DNA of 64,000 nt, taken from positions 16,537,775 to 16,601,774 of the forward strand of contig NC_068935.1 of NCBI RefSeq assembly GCF_023091745.1. The letters are read 5' to 3'. Source of the DNA: Budorcas taxicolor. Taxonomy: Eukaryota; Chordata; Mammalia; Artiodactyla; Bovidae. Numbering within the stretch: position 1 is the first letter of the stretch; every line of letters starts with the position of its first letter. Made by a program: the position numbers and the translations under genes. This document shows, one piece after another, positions 46,797 to 57,355 of this stretch. The notes beneath the pieces were generated by a model. It ran no database searches. It was not told where the DNA came from and saw only the letters and a program-made list of their open reading frames with translations.

Positions 46797-46876
46797 TTGG
46801 GTTGGCCAAAAAGTTTGTTTGGGTTTTTATGTATGATGGTATAGAAAAACCTGAATGAACTTTTTGGCTAACCCAA
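46797..46876. mobile_element. Mariner-derived miniature element, 80 bp
   Basis: TTGGGTTGGCCAAAAAGTTT ... AACTTTTTGGCTAACCCAA, an inverted-repeat element of exactly 80 bp between TA dinucleotides (46795-46796 and 46877-46878), the mariner target duplication. Same size and design as the human MADE1 type, but from a different mariner. Confidence 0.88.
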
Positions 46877-46966
46877 TATTTCTCAAGGTAGTCCTGAGTT
46901 GCTAATAAATTAATACTGAGAAAGTGCTAGTAATGACATGTCATTATTAAAGTTGTAGAAGAGGGA

Positions 46967-47190
46967 AAAGCCACTTCCCATTGGCACCAGTGGTAAAGCA
47001 CCCGCCTGCCAATGCAGGAGATATTGAAGAGATGCAGGTTCAAACCCTGGGTGGGGAAGATCCCCTGGAGGAGGGTATGGCAGCCCACCCCAGTATTCTT
47101 GCCTGGAGAATCCCATGGACAGAGGACCCTCTTTGGCTACAGTCCATGGGGTTGCAGAGTCAGACACGACTGAAGCAACTTAGTACACAC
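46967..47190 (+). mobile_element. Bov-tA SINE
   Basis: Plus copy flanked by AGAAGAGGG on both sides. The tRNA head is diverged (CCACTTCCCATTGGCACCAG). Confidence 0.86.
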
Positions 47191-47409
47191 ACAGAAGAGG
47201 GGAAAAAGAGCTGAGAGGGGACAAGTGAGAAATATTACCATCTTTAGACAGAAAATTTAGAAAGTGAGACTCTTCTCTGACATTTCCCTTTTTCTCATCT
47301 TGTCATGAATCAGTTGTCAAAACTGGGAAACACTGAAAAATTTTTCCTCAGCATTGAAAGAAATAGAGAATACTTGTAGGGGGAAAGAGTGAGGATTTAG
47401 CATCTTGTG

Positions 47410-47610
47410 AATGGTATAACTTGCACATAAACTCTCTCTTTTAATCACTCAACCTTCTAAGGCAGAAGGTATTATTATCCCTTTTGTACTGATGAGAAAA
47501 TTGAGTCTCAGAGAGGTAAAATGAGTTGCCCTAAATCACAGAGGGCAGGGGCAGCATTCAAACATAAGTCTGATTCCAGAGTTCTTTCTCTTGAACATTA
47601 TCCCACTGAA
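47410..47610 (-). mobile_element. MIR SINE
   Basis: GGTATTATTATCCCTTTTGT ... AATTGAGTCTCAGAGAGGTA ... CAGAGGGCAGGGGCAGCATT. Confidence 0.7.
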
Positions 47611-48735
47611 CAAAGTTCTTATTTTTCCATCAGAGCATTGTTATTAGAGTCAACATTCATAATTGTTTAAGATAGATAAGGACAAGGTAGTTGTTACAGG
47701 CCATTAGGAGTAGATCTGTTTACTCACTTGAAAGGCATCTGTCATTTACTTCCTATATGCTTGGCAGTATCCTGGACATTATAATTTGAAGAGGGGAACA
47801 TGACATATAAGCATAGAAATTTCACAGTCACATGGTAGATGCCACCAAAGGGGCCTAAAGAACTTTGGAAGCACAGGGCAAGGAAGAATAAATTCTTTCT
47901 GAAGAGGTCTGGAACTGTTTTACAGAGAAAATGACATTTTTTCTTGGTTTTAAAGGTTGAGCAGGAGTTTACTAGGAAGAGAATGTGTAAATGGTGGAAA
48001 AAGCTATTTCATGTGGAGACAATAATAAAATGTGAAAGAACAAATGTGAAATAAAATGTGAAAGCAAGTGGCTTGACAATGGAGACAAGTTCAGTCTCAA
48101 TGAAGTGTAATGTATACTATGAGTTTGAGAAGGAGAGGTGGCAGGAAAAAAACACTTAGACATGAAGCTGGAAAGGTAGTTTGGGCCAGAAAATGAAGGC
48201 CATTAATGTGTCAAGTCAAGGAGTATGTATATTAATCCTGGAAGAAAACAGAAGCAAAACTTAAATCTGGAAATAACATAACTGGGTTTGTTGTTAACAA
48301 AATAACTCTGGTGCAGGGTAGAGATTAGAATGGAGTCAGGAGGTAGAAAAACTAGTTACGAGGTTATTTATATACGATGATGAGATTTGAGGCCACTAGG
48401 ATATGACTAGGACACTAGATGATGCAGGTTTTTGGTAAAACTAACGGAACTTGACAGAGATGGAGATAATGAGGGTCGGTGCCTGATTCTATATTCTATA
48501 GTTTCTCACTTGAAACTGGGTGGATTATGATGACACTGAACAAATACAAAAAAGATAGCAGGTTGGAGTGCCGTGATAAGGACTAGAAAATAATTTCATT
48601 TTTGGATATACTGTGTTTTGGGGTAATACAACACAATTAGAGCTGGCATTGGTTGAGTGCTTAGACTAAGCTCTAGGCACCATTTTAAGTGCTTTGTCTG
48701 TATCCACTAAATGAGATATAGGTACAAGGGCTTAG
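47611..48735. other. Intronic DNA; MIR-like end at about 48640-48735
   Basis: 48640-48735 has MIR-like words (GGTTGAGTGCTTAGACTAAG, CTCTAGGCACCATTTTAAGT). The rest shows nothing. Confidence 0.45.
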
Positions 48736-48958
48736 CTGTCATTGTTCAGTCACTCAGTCATGTCTGACTGTTTTGCAATCCTGTGGACTGCAAGCTTCCA
48801 GGCTCCTCTGCCCATGGGATTCTCCAGGGAAGAATACTGGAGTGGGTTGCCATTTCCTTCTCCAGGGCATCCTCCTGACCCAGGGATCAAGCCTGTGTCT
48901 CCTGCATCTCCTGAATTGGCAGGTGAATTCTTTACCATTGAGTGACCAGGGAAGCCCA
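48736..48958 (-). mobile_element. Bov-tA SINE
   Basis: Reverse copy. Flanks ACAAGGGCTTA and ACAAGGACTTA form an almost exact target duplication. Confidence 0.88.
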
Positions 48959-49269
48959 CAAGGACTTAATAGGTAACTGGAAATAAAAGTTTGGAGCTAC
49001 AAAGAAACACCTGGCCTGAAAATTCAAATTTGATAGTCATCGATGTATAGGAGGCATAGTTAGAACTGTTGGAGCAAGAAGAAAGAAAGGATAACAGTAC
49101 TGAGTAAAACCAGCATTTTATGAGCAGGGAGTGATGAAGACTATGAGTTTTGTGATGGCAAAGATCATGCCTGACTTGTTAACCACTGTGTCACCAGAGC
49201 ATGGTATACTAGTGAGAATACAGTGGCTGCTCAATAAATAAATATTGAATGAATACAATAAAAATATCA

Positions 49270-49391
49270 GAGTGAATTTCCTGGTAGTCCAGTGGTTAGG
49301 ACTCTGTGCTTTCACTGCCAATGGCGAGAGTTCAATCCCTGGTCCTGCAAGCCACGGCACAGTGTCCACTTCCTCCCACCAAAAAAAAACA
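49270..49391 (+). mobile_element. CHR-type tRNA SINE
   Basis: GAATTTCCTGGTAGTCCAGT head, GTTCAATCCCTGGTCCTGCA B-box region, poly-A end. Confidence 0.8.
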
Positions 49392-50479
49392 GACAAGTGT
49401 AATGAGAAACAATGAAGCATCATGACTCAGAAGACAAAAGGGGAAAGGTTGTTTGAAAATGATTAGAAAATGCCAAGCACTACATTAAACAAGTCAGATA
49501 GAATGGGGACTACAATGAAATTTTTGGGCTAGGCAGTTAGGTATCTATTAGTAACTCAAAAGAGGAGAATTTTGGTAGAATGGCCTCATTCCAGACTGTA
49601 ATAGGCTTAAGGGTAAATGGCTGTTGAAGAAGAGTAGACAGTGACCAGGAATTTGGCAGTAATGTGATTGAGGGAGTTAGAGTTACAGAGGGAAATGAAG
49701 CCATGTATTTAAAATTTTTATTTGTTTTTATAATGGAAGAGATTTCTTTTTTTAAACTTTTCTTTGTGCTTTTATTATTGTAAAGTCATGAAAAACTGAA
49801 AGTAGTTTCAGTTTATTACTTTAATATTAGTATTTGCCCCCCCCAATAAGCTAAATAAGATATAACTTTTGCTTTGCTTTTTATTTATTTTTTTTAATTA
49901 TACATTTATTTATTTTAACTGGAGGTTAATTCAATATTGTTTGTAGAAGAAAAAAAATTCCTAGGAGAGGGATAAATTACAGATGGTAAAAAAGTACATA
50001 ACTGTTCTTTGTTGATTTCCCCATCACTGTAGTCCTTTGGACATGCTTATTGGTCTGTATTTATATTTAGCTAGACTTTAAAACAAGTTAGAGCCCTATG
50101 ATATGCCCCACTGGGATATTTGGTCAGCTTAAAAGGACTTCATAGTTTAATACAGCATGGTGTTTTCCTAATATCTTCTTCTATATGTGTATGTCTTGTC
50201 ATTTACACAGGATAGGACAAGTCTATACTCCAAGCATGGTGGTGAAATCACAGAATTATGCATAAATGGAAGCAAGCAAAACTCAATATGTATTGATAAC
50301 TGAGGTCAATCTATTTGTTTCAATATTATATTAATGAATGAAGGGCACACTTTGCTCCTGCTTGACTATGATCTTATAAAATACAGGGGCATGTTTACTA
50401 GAAATACCATAATATGCCTAGAGTCTAAAAGGCTGTTGGCACTTGTAGTCAATACAAATGCCCTCACATCTGGAGATGC
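49392..50479. other. Intronic DNA with a short L1 3' scrap
   Basis: 49885-49940 is a reversed ruminant L1 end (TTTATTTTAACTGGAGGTTA). Nothing else recognised. Confidence 0.45.
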
Positions 50480-50627
50480 CTCCATGCTCACGCTCAGTCA
50501 TGCAGTCTTTGCAATCCCATGAACTGTAGCCTGCCAGGCTCCTCTGTTCGTGGAATTTTCCTGGCAAAAATACTGGAGTGGGTTTTAATGTCTTACTCCA
50601 CGGAATCTTCCTGACCCAGGGTCAGCC
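50480..50627 (-). mobile_element. Bov-tA SINE body fragment
   Basis: Reverse diverged body (GTAGCCTGCCAGGCTCCTCT) without the tRNA head. Confidence 0.8.
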
Positions 50628-50854
50628 ACAAATTGTTTATTGTAAAAACCAATACGTAACTAAAGAGTTTCTTTTTCAATACCATGAATTACTCTGGCAG
50701 TCAAGTGACGCCTATCTACTGACTCCCTCTCAGAATAATACTCTTAAACATAGTCAGTAAAATACATGGGATTACAACAGAAACCAATCATACTAAAATA
50801 CAAAATATATAATGAAACAAATTTGAGATAGATAGTGATATATCTGTTTCTTTA

Positions 50855-51068
50855 GTTGTTGTTGTTCAGTCGCTAAGTTGTGTTCAACTCTTTGCAATCT
50901 CACGGACTGTAGCCTGCCAGGCTCCTCTGTCCATGGGATTTCCGAGGCAAGAAGACTACAGTGGGTGGCCATCTCCCTCTCCAGGGGATCTTTTCGGCCC
51001 AGGAATCAAACCTGGGTCTCCTGAATTGGCAGGTGGATTTTTTTTACCACTGAGCCATCAGGGAAGCC
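50855..51068 (-). mobile_element. Bov-tA SINE
   Basis: Reverse copy. TCTTTAGTT flanks both sides. Confidence 0.88.
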
Positions 51069-51189
51069 CAGGCTCTTTAGTTCCACATTAAATATCTATT
51101 TTCCCCTTCACTCCTATTGGAAATGTTTCTTTTGACCTGTCCATAATGTAACTACATGATCATCTATTGTTACCTATTTATGTAGTCCT

Positions 51190-51408
51190 TTGATGATTGC
51201 TTCAGTTGTGTTTGACTCTCTGCAACCCCAGGGACTATAGCCCACCAGGCTCTTCTGTCCATGGGATTCTCCAAGCAAGAATACTGGAGTAGGTTGCCAT
51301 GTCCTCCTCCAGGGGATCTTCCTGACCCAGGAGTCAAACTTTCATCTCTTATGTCTCCTGCATTGGCAGGCATGTTCTTTACCATTGATACCACCTAGGA
51401 AGCCCCCT
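51190..51408 (-). mobile_element. Bov-tA SINE
   Basis: Reverse copy from GATTGCTTCAGTTGTGTTTG to CCACCTAGGAAGCCCC. Confidence 0.87.
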
Positions 51409-51439
51409 CATAGTGGAATACCAATACCAAATACCAATA

Positions 51440-51815
51440 ACAATACTAAAAATAAGAGTAAACTACTGATACATGCTACAACATTAATGAATTTTAAAAA
51501 TATTAATGCTAAGTGAAAAATGCCAAACACAAAAGATTATATATTATATGGTACTATTTATATGAAATGTCCAGAAAAGACAAATCTATAGAGACAGAAA
51601 AGAGATCCATGCTTACCTGGGCTTGCAGGTAGGAGCAGGGATTAATTCAATGGATATGAAGGATCTTATTGGGGGTGATGAAAATGTTCTAAAACTGGAT
51701 ATAGTTATGGTTGTAAAACTAGGCAAATTTACTAAAATTCATTGAATAATATACATAAATGAGTGAATTTATAGTATTTAAAGTATATCTCAGTAAATCT
51801 GTTTTATAAAAGAAA
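51440..51815 (+). mobile_element. Old L1 3' untranslated region (L1ME-like)
   Basis: ACTGATACATGCTACAACAT, TTTATATGAAATGTCCAGAA, TGATGAAAATGTTCTAAAAC, ATATCTCAGTAAATCTGTTT: the usual order of an old L1 3' end. Confidence 0.7.
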
Positions 51816-52329
51816 AAGCAAAAGAAATCTGAGAGACAGCCCCAAATACGGCAAATATTCCTCTTGATCCCTAGTTAGGAAGGGATTTTCTTCATCTGAA
51901 AAACCTTAACACTCCATTCATACTTTGATGACTGTGATTATGGCTGAAAATCAAATTGGAAGGAACCAACTTGAGCAAGTTACTACAACTTTAAGAAGTT
52001 TGTATGTCAATCAGACCGTGATTTGAACATGGCTAAAGGTGCTTTACCTGTGCTCTAGGCAGAGCTGATAATAGACAGAGGTGTTTTCTCCCCTTTACCC
52101 CTTCGCCACTCAAGTAATTCTCCCACTGGGCTTTGACTTTTACATACACTTGGTCATATTGGAGCATTTTGTGTAAACAGCTTGGGGCAAAGTAGGAAGA
52201 AAACATAAGGATCCTGACTAATTTGGGATATATTTTAACCTTAAACATATCAGCCTATGATGAGACATGGAGTTTTTTCATTTCTTCTCTAACAAGATGC
52301 AGATAATAATTTATCAAGTATCCTATCCC

Positions 52330-52542
52330 AGAGGGCTTCCATGATGGTTCAGTGATAAAGAATCAGCCTGCCAATGCAGGAGATGTGGGTTTGATCCCTG
52401 AGTCAGGAAGATCCCCTGGAGAAGAAAATGGCAACCCAGTCCAGTATTCTTGCCTGGAAAATCTCATGGACAGAGGAACCTGGCAGGCTACAACCCATGA
52501 GGTCACAAAAGAGTCGGACATGACTTAAGACTAAACAATAAC
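52330..52542 (+). mobile_element. Bov-tA SINE
   Basis: Plus copy (GGGCTTCCATGATGGTTCAG) with a shortened tRNA-to-body junction and an ACAATAACAA end. The host word TCCTATCC is on both sides. Confidence 0.86.
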
Positions 52543-53149
52543 AATCCTATCCTTTAAGGAACATAATGACTACCATTGCCTGAGAAAGTAAACTCCTACA
52601 GAGTTAGAGACAATTTTAAAATAAATCTTTGTGTGTTGTGCCTTAGGAACTTAATAACCAAAACTGATTATGGATATTTTGAATTTCTACGCTGTATCTC
52701 ACTCAGATAAATTGTGAAAATATTTCACATAAATACAGATCAGCATTGTTTTAAAAGAAATTTAATGAAAATTCATTGTTTAATCCTAGGTTTGAACATT
52801 TTGCATTCCATCCCTTTGAAAACACTGCTTAATAAAGTCTGACAAAGAAAGAACTCAAAAGCATCTAAATGGCCCTATCGCCAATGCTCACCAATACTCC
52901 ATTACAGACAATGTAACTCTCACAGTGAAGAGACTTTCTCATACTGAAGCACAAAATAGTTCTTATCAATTTATTTATGTTCTTTTTCATTAATATAAGT
53001 CAGAAAGGTATAGAGAATTCAAATATTTAAAACCATCTGAAAGGTGAAAAACATTACAAACCCAGAGGATGAACTGAAATTGAGAGTAAAATTGACTATT
53101 CTCATCCAGCCGATATGGATGAGAATCCAGTACAAAGAGTATAAACAAA
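52543..53149. other. Intronic DNA without recognised features
   Basis: No repeat or coding signal recognised. Confidence 0.45.
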
Positions 53150-53268
53150 GTTCAGGATGGGGAACACATGTACACCCATGGCTGATCCATGTCAATGTAT
53201 GGTAAAACCACTATAATATTGTAATTAGCCTCCAATTAAAATAAATAAATTAAAAAAATAAAGAACTT
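53150..53268 (+). mobile_element. Ruminant L1 3' terminus
   Basis: TTCAGGATGGGGAACACATG ... TAATTAGCCTCCAATTAAAA with an A-rich tail; strongly 5'-truncated. Confidence 0.83.
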
Positions 53269-55227
53269 CCCCTCAGAAAAGTCACCTTCTGAGAACTCAC
53301 CCTGTTAACTCTCTTCTTTCTTTTTGCTATTTTTCCAAAAATTAAAAACAAAGCTTTACAATGTCAATGATATTATGCAGAAGTAAACAATAGGTCAGTG
53401 AAGCAGTTATGAACTTAAAGCAAACTATAAACTATTGTCAGTGTATCTCAAGGTTTATTTTAGTCTTTCCAGGGTCAGTCACACTGACAGAGCAGGTGAC
53501 ATTATAAAACAATTGGTCAGAGTCTAAAATCCACACCCCAAAGTAGTGCTTGAGTTTGGAGATATGCTTTAATATTTCTGAGAAATGAAGGCAACATCCT
53601 CTAGTGACTTTTAAAGATTTCAAGTGATGGGATGCCATATTTGGATAGTCTCCAACTATATAGAATGATTTGTTAATGCTTTTCCCAAAAGTACACTGAA
53701 TACCATCAGCCAGTCTGAAATAAAGGTTTTGCTGGAGGGTATCCTGCCCACACATGACATTTTTATAAGTGGCAAGATTCCCAGACAAATTGTTAACTAA
53801 TCAAAACCTGGCATTTTCAGTAAATGTAGTATTGAGCCCCAAGGTAACACATAACTAAACTTGTATACTGGAGGAATCAGAAAAAGAAGAGTGCGGAAAC
53901 CTAGATCAATACTTCTGCTTACAAAGTGTAGAATTCACTTACAATAAAAGCTGATGTTCTGAGTTAAAGGGTCACAAAATGTTAAAAGTCAAGATTGCTG
54001 TCATCATACTCTTTTCATAAGAGAAATCATTTCACTTTATTCCGAAATTTTCTTAAAGACATATACCACGACAAGTAATTCATTTTTTCCCATAAAAGTA
54101 TTAGGGGATTTTATTGGGTTGACTGAAGTATGGCTTTCTAAATAGTACTTTTAAATTTTTAAAGTATTAAAAATAGAGTCAGTTAAACTTGTCAAAACTC
54201 AGAATATAAAGATTTGGAATATATATTTATCTGTCATATACACACATATATATTTAGAGTATATGTGTGACTGGCTATTATTAAGAATTTTAAAAAATAG
54301 AGCAGTGAAATAGTACTCAATAGTTGAACAACTTCATATTTGAACTCAACAGTTTATTTCTGTGGGCGTAAGTTGCTAGTGAGTCTGGAAAACTGTAGCA
54401 TCTCTGATTGTTAAGGTCTCTCCACCTTTGGTAACTTAACCAAGTAATTTTATTGGAATTATTCCTTTCTGGGATCCATTAAACTTTTCTTAACCAAATG
54501 CCTACAGAAATTCCTTTGCCTGCAGTCCCTGGCCGATTTGATGGATAATATCTAAACAGCCCATGAAATGTTAAGTTTTAGAGTTTTTTTTTTTTCTTTT
54601 AAAACCGCTTTAACTTTTAACTTTCCGATGAGAGAGAAAACCAGTAAAAGGAAACACAGGGCAGAAACTGAACATCATCTAGTAGTATCAGTGCAGTTTA
54701 GCTGCTTAAAGAGCCCAGATGTTGTCACCTGGTACTGTCAAAGGACTCCAAAAAAAAAAAAAAAAAACAAAACTTAAGTTTAACTTCTATAGCATTCGCG
54801 GTACTTCCAAGTCCCATTTTTTGTGTACTCCTCCCACTTTCAAACGTGTGTGCCAATTCATGTTCCTGTAGACCAGGGAAAAACACATTTCTTCTGCCTT
54901 GTAGATCGATATAGAGAAAGGCATCAGATGTCAGTCATATCAAGTCGTCCAGGAAGACGCTCAGAAATGTATGCCTTCTGTGTCTTCTACTTTTATTTTC
55001 CCAACCCCTTACGAAGTTTTGGGACCGAACGATGCCTGAGTCCCGAAGGCATTCGCCTGACACTGTGCTATTCCTTTCTAAGAACCCCACTAACTCCCCA
55101 AAGAAGTGAGAGTGATGTGAACTCCGTTTCACAGTGTAGACCCCTAACACAAACATGAGAGTTGTATTTGTGTTGAGGGATGCGGAGGGGGTCAAAGGAG
55201 AAGGAGGGAAGGGGGTCGACAGAAAAG
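53269..55227. other. Repeat-poor 5' end of COL4A6 intron 2
   Basis: About 2 kb next to exon 2 in which no interspersed repeat was recognised, apart from an A-run at about 54748-54765. Regulatory content is possible but no specific site can be defended. Confidence 0.45.
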
Positions 55228-55233
55228 ACTCAC

Positions 55234-55285
55234 CGCTCCTGCCAGTTCCTCGGTCAGGCACAAAGTAACCAGAAGCAGCCACAAC
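55234..55285 (-). CDS. COL4A6: COL4A6 exon 2: signal-peptide core of collagen alpha-6(IV)
   Basis: On the minus strand a pyrimidine-rich tract ending in TTTCAG (acceptor AG at 55286-55287) precedes a 52-base exon, followed by a GTGAGT donor (55233-55228). Joined to exon 1 it gives 21 codons: MHPGLWLLLVTLCLTEELAG then A. LWLLLVTLCLTEELA is the hydrophobic signal-peptide core shared by both human COL4A6 isoforms. Human has Ala-Ala-Ala near the cleavage site, where this copy has Ala-Gly-Ala. The exon ends in phase 0. The next exon (first 7S-domain cysteines) was not found in 1-55233, consistent with the very large intron 2 known in human. Confidence 0.93.
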
Positions 55286-55474
55286 CTGAAACGGGAGGGA
55301 GGGTGAATAACATGGGTTTTCTCCGGGATCCTGTGTCTGTCCATAGACCCCCGACCCCTTTTGGCTGATTACCGCCACTTTTTCTGCAGTGACAGAAGTA
55401 CAAGTATAGTGCAGGTCCGGCAAAGTAGCCCAAAGTAAGAAAGAGGAGGGGAGCTCGGGATAGCAACAGCTCAC
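55286..55474 (-). other. COL4A6: COL4A6 intron 1 (189 bp)
   Basis: Short GT-AG intron between the MHPG exon and exon 2. The donor is GTGAGC and the acceptor TTTCAG, with a C/T-rich run just before the acceptor. It contains no recognised repeat, unlike the repeat-filled intron that follows. Confidence 0.88.
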
Positions 55475-55485
55475 CCAGGGTGCAT
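55475..55485 (-). CDS. COL4A6: COL4A6 exon 1 (coding part), MHPG-start isoform
   Basis: The minus strand reads ATG CAC CCT GG and then a GTGAGC donor (55474-55469), so only 11 coding bases (Met-His-Pro-Gly, with the Gly codon split) lie on this exon. This is the start of the shorter-leader isoform known from human COL4A6. Exon 2 at 55234-55285 supplies the third base of Gly and the rest of the signal peptide. The 5' untranslated part extends to higher coordinates through a CpG-containing stretch, but its start cannot be fixed. The product is the alpha-6 chain of type IV collagen, partner of the neighbouring COL4A5 product in the a5-a5-a6 trimer. Confidence rests on the exact join with exon 2 and on the divergent position next to COL4A5. 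Confidence 0.9.
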
Positions 55486-55751
55486 GCTTGCGGCTCCTCC
55501 AGAGCTGGGTCCCGGGAGACTGCTAAGCGGTTCCGCGGCCCCGGCTCATCGGGGCTCGGCTGATGCTTGGCGGCTGTTTCCTTATTCAAGAGGATGGAGT
55601 AGAGGGGCAGAGGGGCTCACTTCGGAAGAAACTGAACTCGGCTTCTAGATAAAAGGTGCCCCAAAGGGAAACACGATCAGCGGTGCCCGCTACAACTTGC
55701 CGCACTCAAGGGATAGTTCCATGCACTAGGAGAGGAAGGAATGGAGGGGAA

Positions 55752-55762
55752 GGGGGCGGGGC
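55752..55762. promoter_or_regulatory. GC box upstream of COL4A6 exon 1
   Basis: The perfect Sp1-type sequence GGGGGCGGGGC lies about 270 bp upstream of the COL4A6 MHPG start codon. A second, weaker G-rich GC box is at about 57016-57027 on the COL4A5 side. Function is inferred from the motif only. Confidence 0.5.
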
Positions 55763-57269
55763 TGTCTGCTGTCAATCATCCCCCTACCTTGGGCAGCCGG
55801 TTGTCTTTCCCACTCTCAGGCACCTCCACCCATAACATTCCCACGCATCTCCACAGGCCCACAGACCTATACACTAAGACACTTCCTTAAACCACTAAAA
55901 ACTGTTACACATACACAGATTAAGACATACAATTCCCACAGAGACAAATGGGCCCCAAAGTGTCCTTGCCCGCTTGCTCAAATGCCTACCAGTTACTCTA
56001 ATTGACTGTACACTAAGCTCTTGGGGTGGTGGTGGTAGTGGTGGTTTCTGGAGTTGTAAACCTACCCTTACTTGAGTGGAACCTAAGGATAAGTGGGCCC
56101 GCTTCTAGGGTCTAAAATAACAACTGTTCTGAAGAATTCCTCCAAGGAGTTCACATAAAGTACTTTCTGGGCCTGTTGGTGCTTTTAAAAATCTATATAT
56201 CAGAATTACCAAAGTAACGTTCAAGTCTATTTTATTTGGGAGACCAATTCAACTTCCATTAACACCATACAAATATTTCCAATTAACCATTCATGTTAGT
56301 GTTAAGGAAAATTGCACGAAAGTTATTTAATTCCCTGCCTTACATCTCTCTGAAAAACAACTGCAATGAGTCAATAACTTTTATGTTAGTCAATATAAGA
56401 TGTAAATATTAATTATGGCATTCAATGTAGCTAAATAAAAAGATATAACTTTATTAAACATCCAACCACATAATTACTAATATCTACTGAGCGCCCCCAA
56501 ATCTTATATGTATATAACATGCATAGTCTTCACACATACTTATGTTCATTTTAATTCTTCAGTTGTAAGCATATATTTAATTATATAAATATATTTATAT
56601 ATTTCTCATATTTGTACATTTTCTGTTGTATATAGAAACTCCGTTCTGCGAGCAGGTGGAAAGCAAACAAACACGGCAGCCCCCAGAACAGCGTCCAAAA
56701 TTTGTTTCTAATCATTAACAATAAAAAGGAGCGTTTCTCTGAGATCCCTCCGCTACAAAAAATAGTCCCAGCTCAGGTCTATTTGAGGTTGACTTTGGGG
56801 CTCACATCACTGAGAGTGGAACTGGGCAGGGAAAAGGAGTATCAACTTGAGGTGCCACTGACCGAACAGAAAAGTTTCCCGGTGGGACTCGGGGTGCGCA
56901 GTCAACTGGTCTGGAAGTTTCCCTCCGCCAAATAACTGAGCGTCACTCCCTCGCAGGTTGCTGGTGCAGCGTAAAGCTGTGGCGGAGTGATCCTGAAATT
57001 CCCCAGAGCTGGTGGGGAGGGGGCGGTGCGGGGGAAGAGAGGGAGGAAAGTAGATCTGTGGGACTTGCGCGAGGAAAAAGTTTGCAAGTCTGGACAGAAG
57101 AGACAAGTGCTCCCGAGAGACCGGCTTTGGGGAGGGGAGGGGGGAGGGAAGACTAGTTGCTGGTGCTTCATTCCCCCCCCCCCACTCTTAAAAAGCTTTT
57201 CTCCTCACCCAAGACGACCGGCACAATTGGGACACCCTCGCTGTCCCTCTCCGGCTCTAGCTCTCTCCC

Positions 57270-57297
57270 TATAAACCCTCAAGATTATGTCAATTGG
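57270..57297 (+). promoter_or_regulatory. TATA-like and inverted CCAAT motifs before COL4A5 exon 1
   Basis: TATAAA at 57270-57275 and ATTGG (inverted CCAAT) at 57293-57297 lie 60-85 bases before the COL4A5 ATG. The CCAAT motif is downstream of the TATA-like motif, which is the wrong order for a simple core promoter on the plus strand. The TATA-like motif may therefore be fortuitous, and the CCAAT could lie inside the leader. Confidence 0.3.
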
Positions 57298-57355
57298 TCA
57301 GAGCCAGCCAGGGATTTCGTGCGGGTGCTGAAGGAGCTGCGGGAGCCGGAGAAGA

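Larger units (their letters stand above)
1..55233 (-). other. COL4A6: COL4A6 intron 2 (part), filled with transposable elements
   Basis: Everything to the left of exon 2 in this window. No collagen exon (Gly-X-Y frame or 7S cysteine exon) was seen on the minus strand. Most of it is retroelement DNA. In human this intron is very large and is where deletions that also remove the COL4A5 5' end break. Assignment to intron 2 follows from gene order and from not finding exon 3. Confidence 0.8.
55486..57355. promoter_or_regulatory. Divergent COL4A6/COL4A5 promoter region with both 5' untranslated regions
   Basis: The 1.87 kb between the two divergent start codons. The ends near each gene are G+C-rich with CpG dinucleotides, GC boxes, a CT-rich tract and C-runs (for example 57172-57184). 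The middle (about 56160-56640) is strongly A+T-rich. No interspersed repeat was recognised here, in contrast to the flanks. A shared bidirectional promoter for COL4A5/COL4A6, with two alternative COL4A6 starts, is established in human. Transcription starts cannot be placed from this sequence. Confidence 0.85.

Noticed and set aside
53438..53788. 116-codon minus-strand frame in repeat-poor DNA near COL4A6
   Set aside because: No recognised motif and no collagen Gly-X-Y pattern; it is within what one expects by chance in this much DNA.
54935..55589. Minus-strand frames of 179 and 111 codons across the COL4A6 exons
   Set aside because: They read in other frames through the MHPG exon, intron 1 and exon 2. 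The splice-supported collagen frame explains this DNA.
56450..56470. Another candidate for COL4A6 exon 1' (minus-strand ATG TTT AAT AAA)
   Set aside because: The following GTTATA is a poor donor, the region is plain A/T-rich DNA, and the match is too short.
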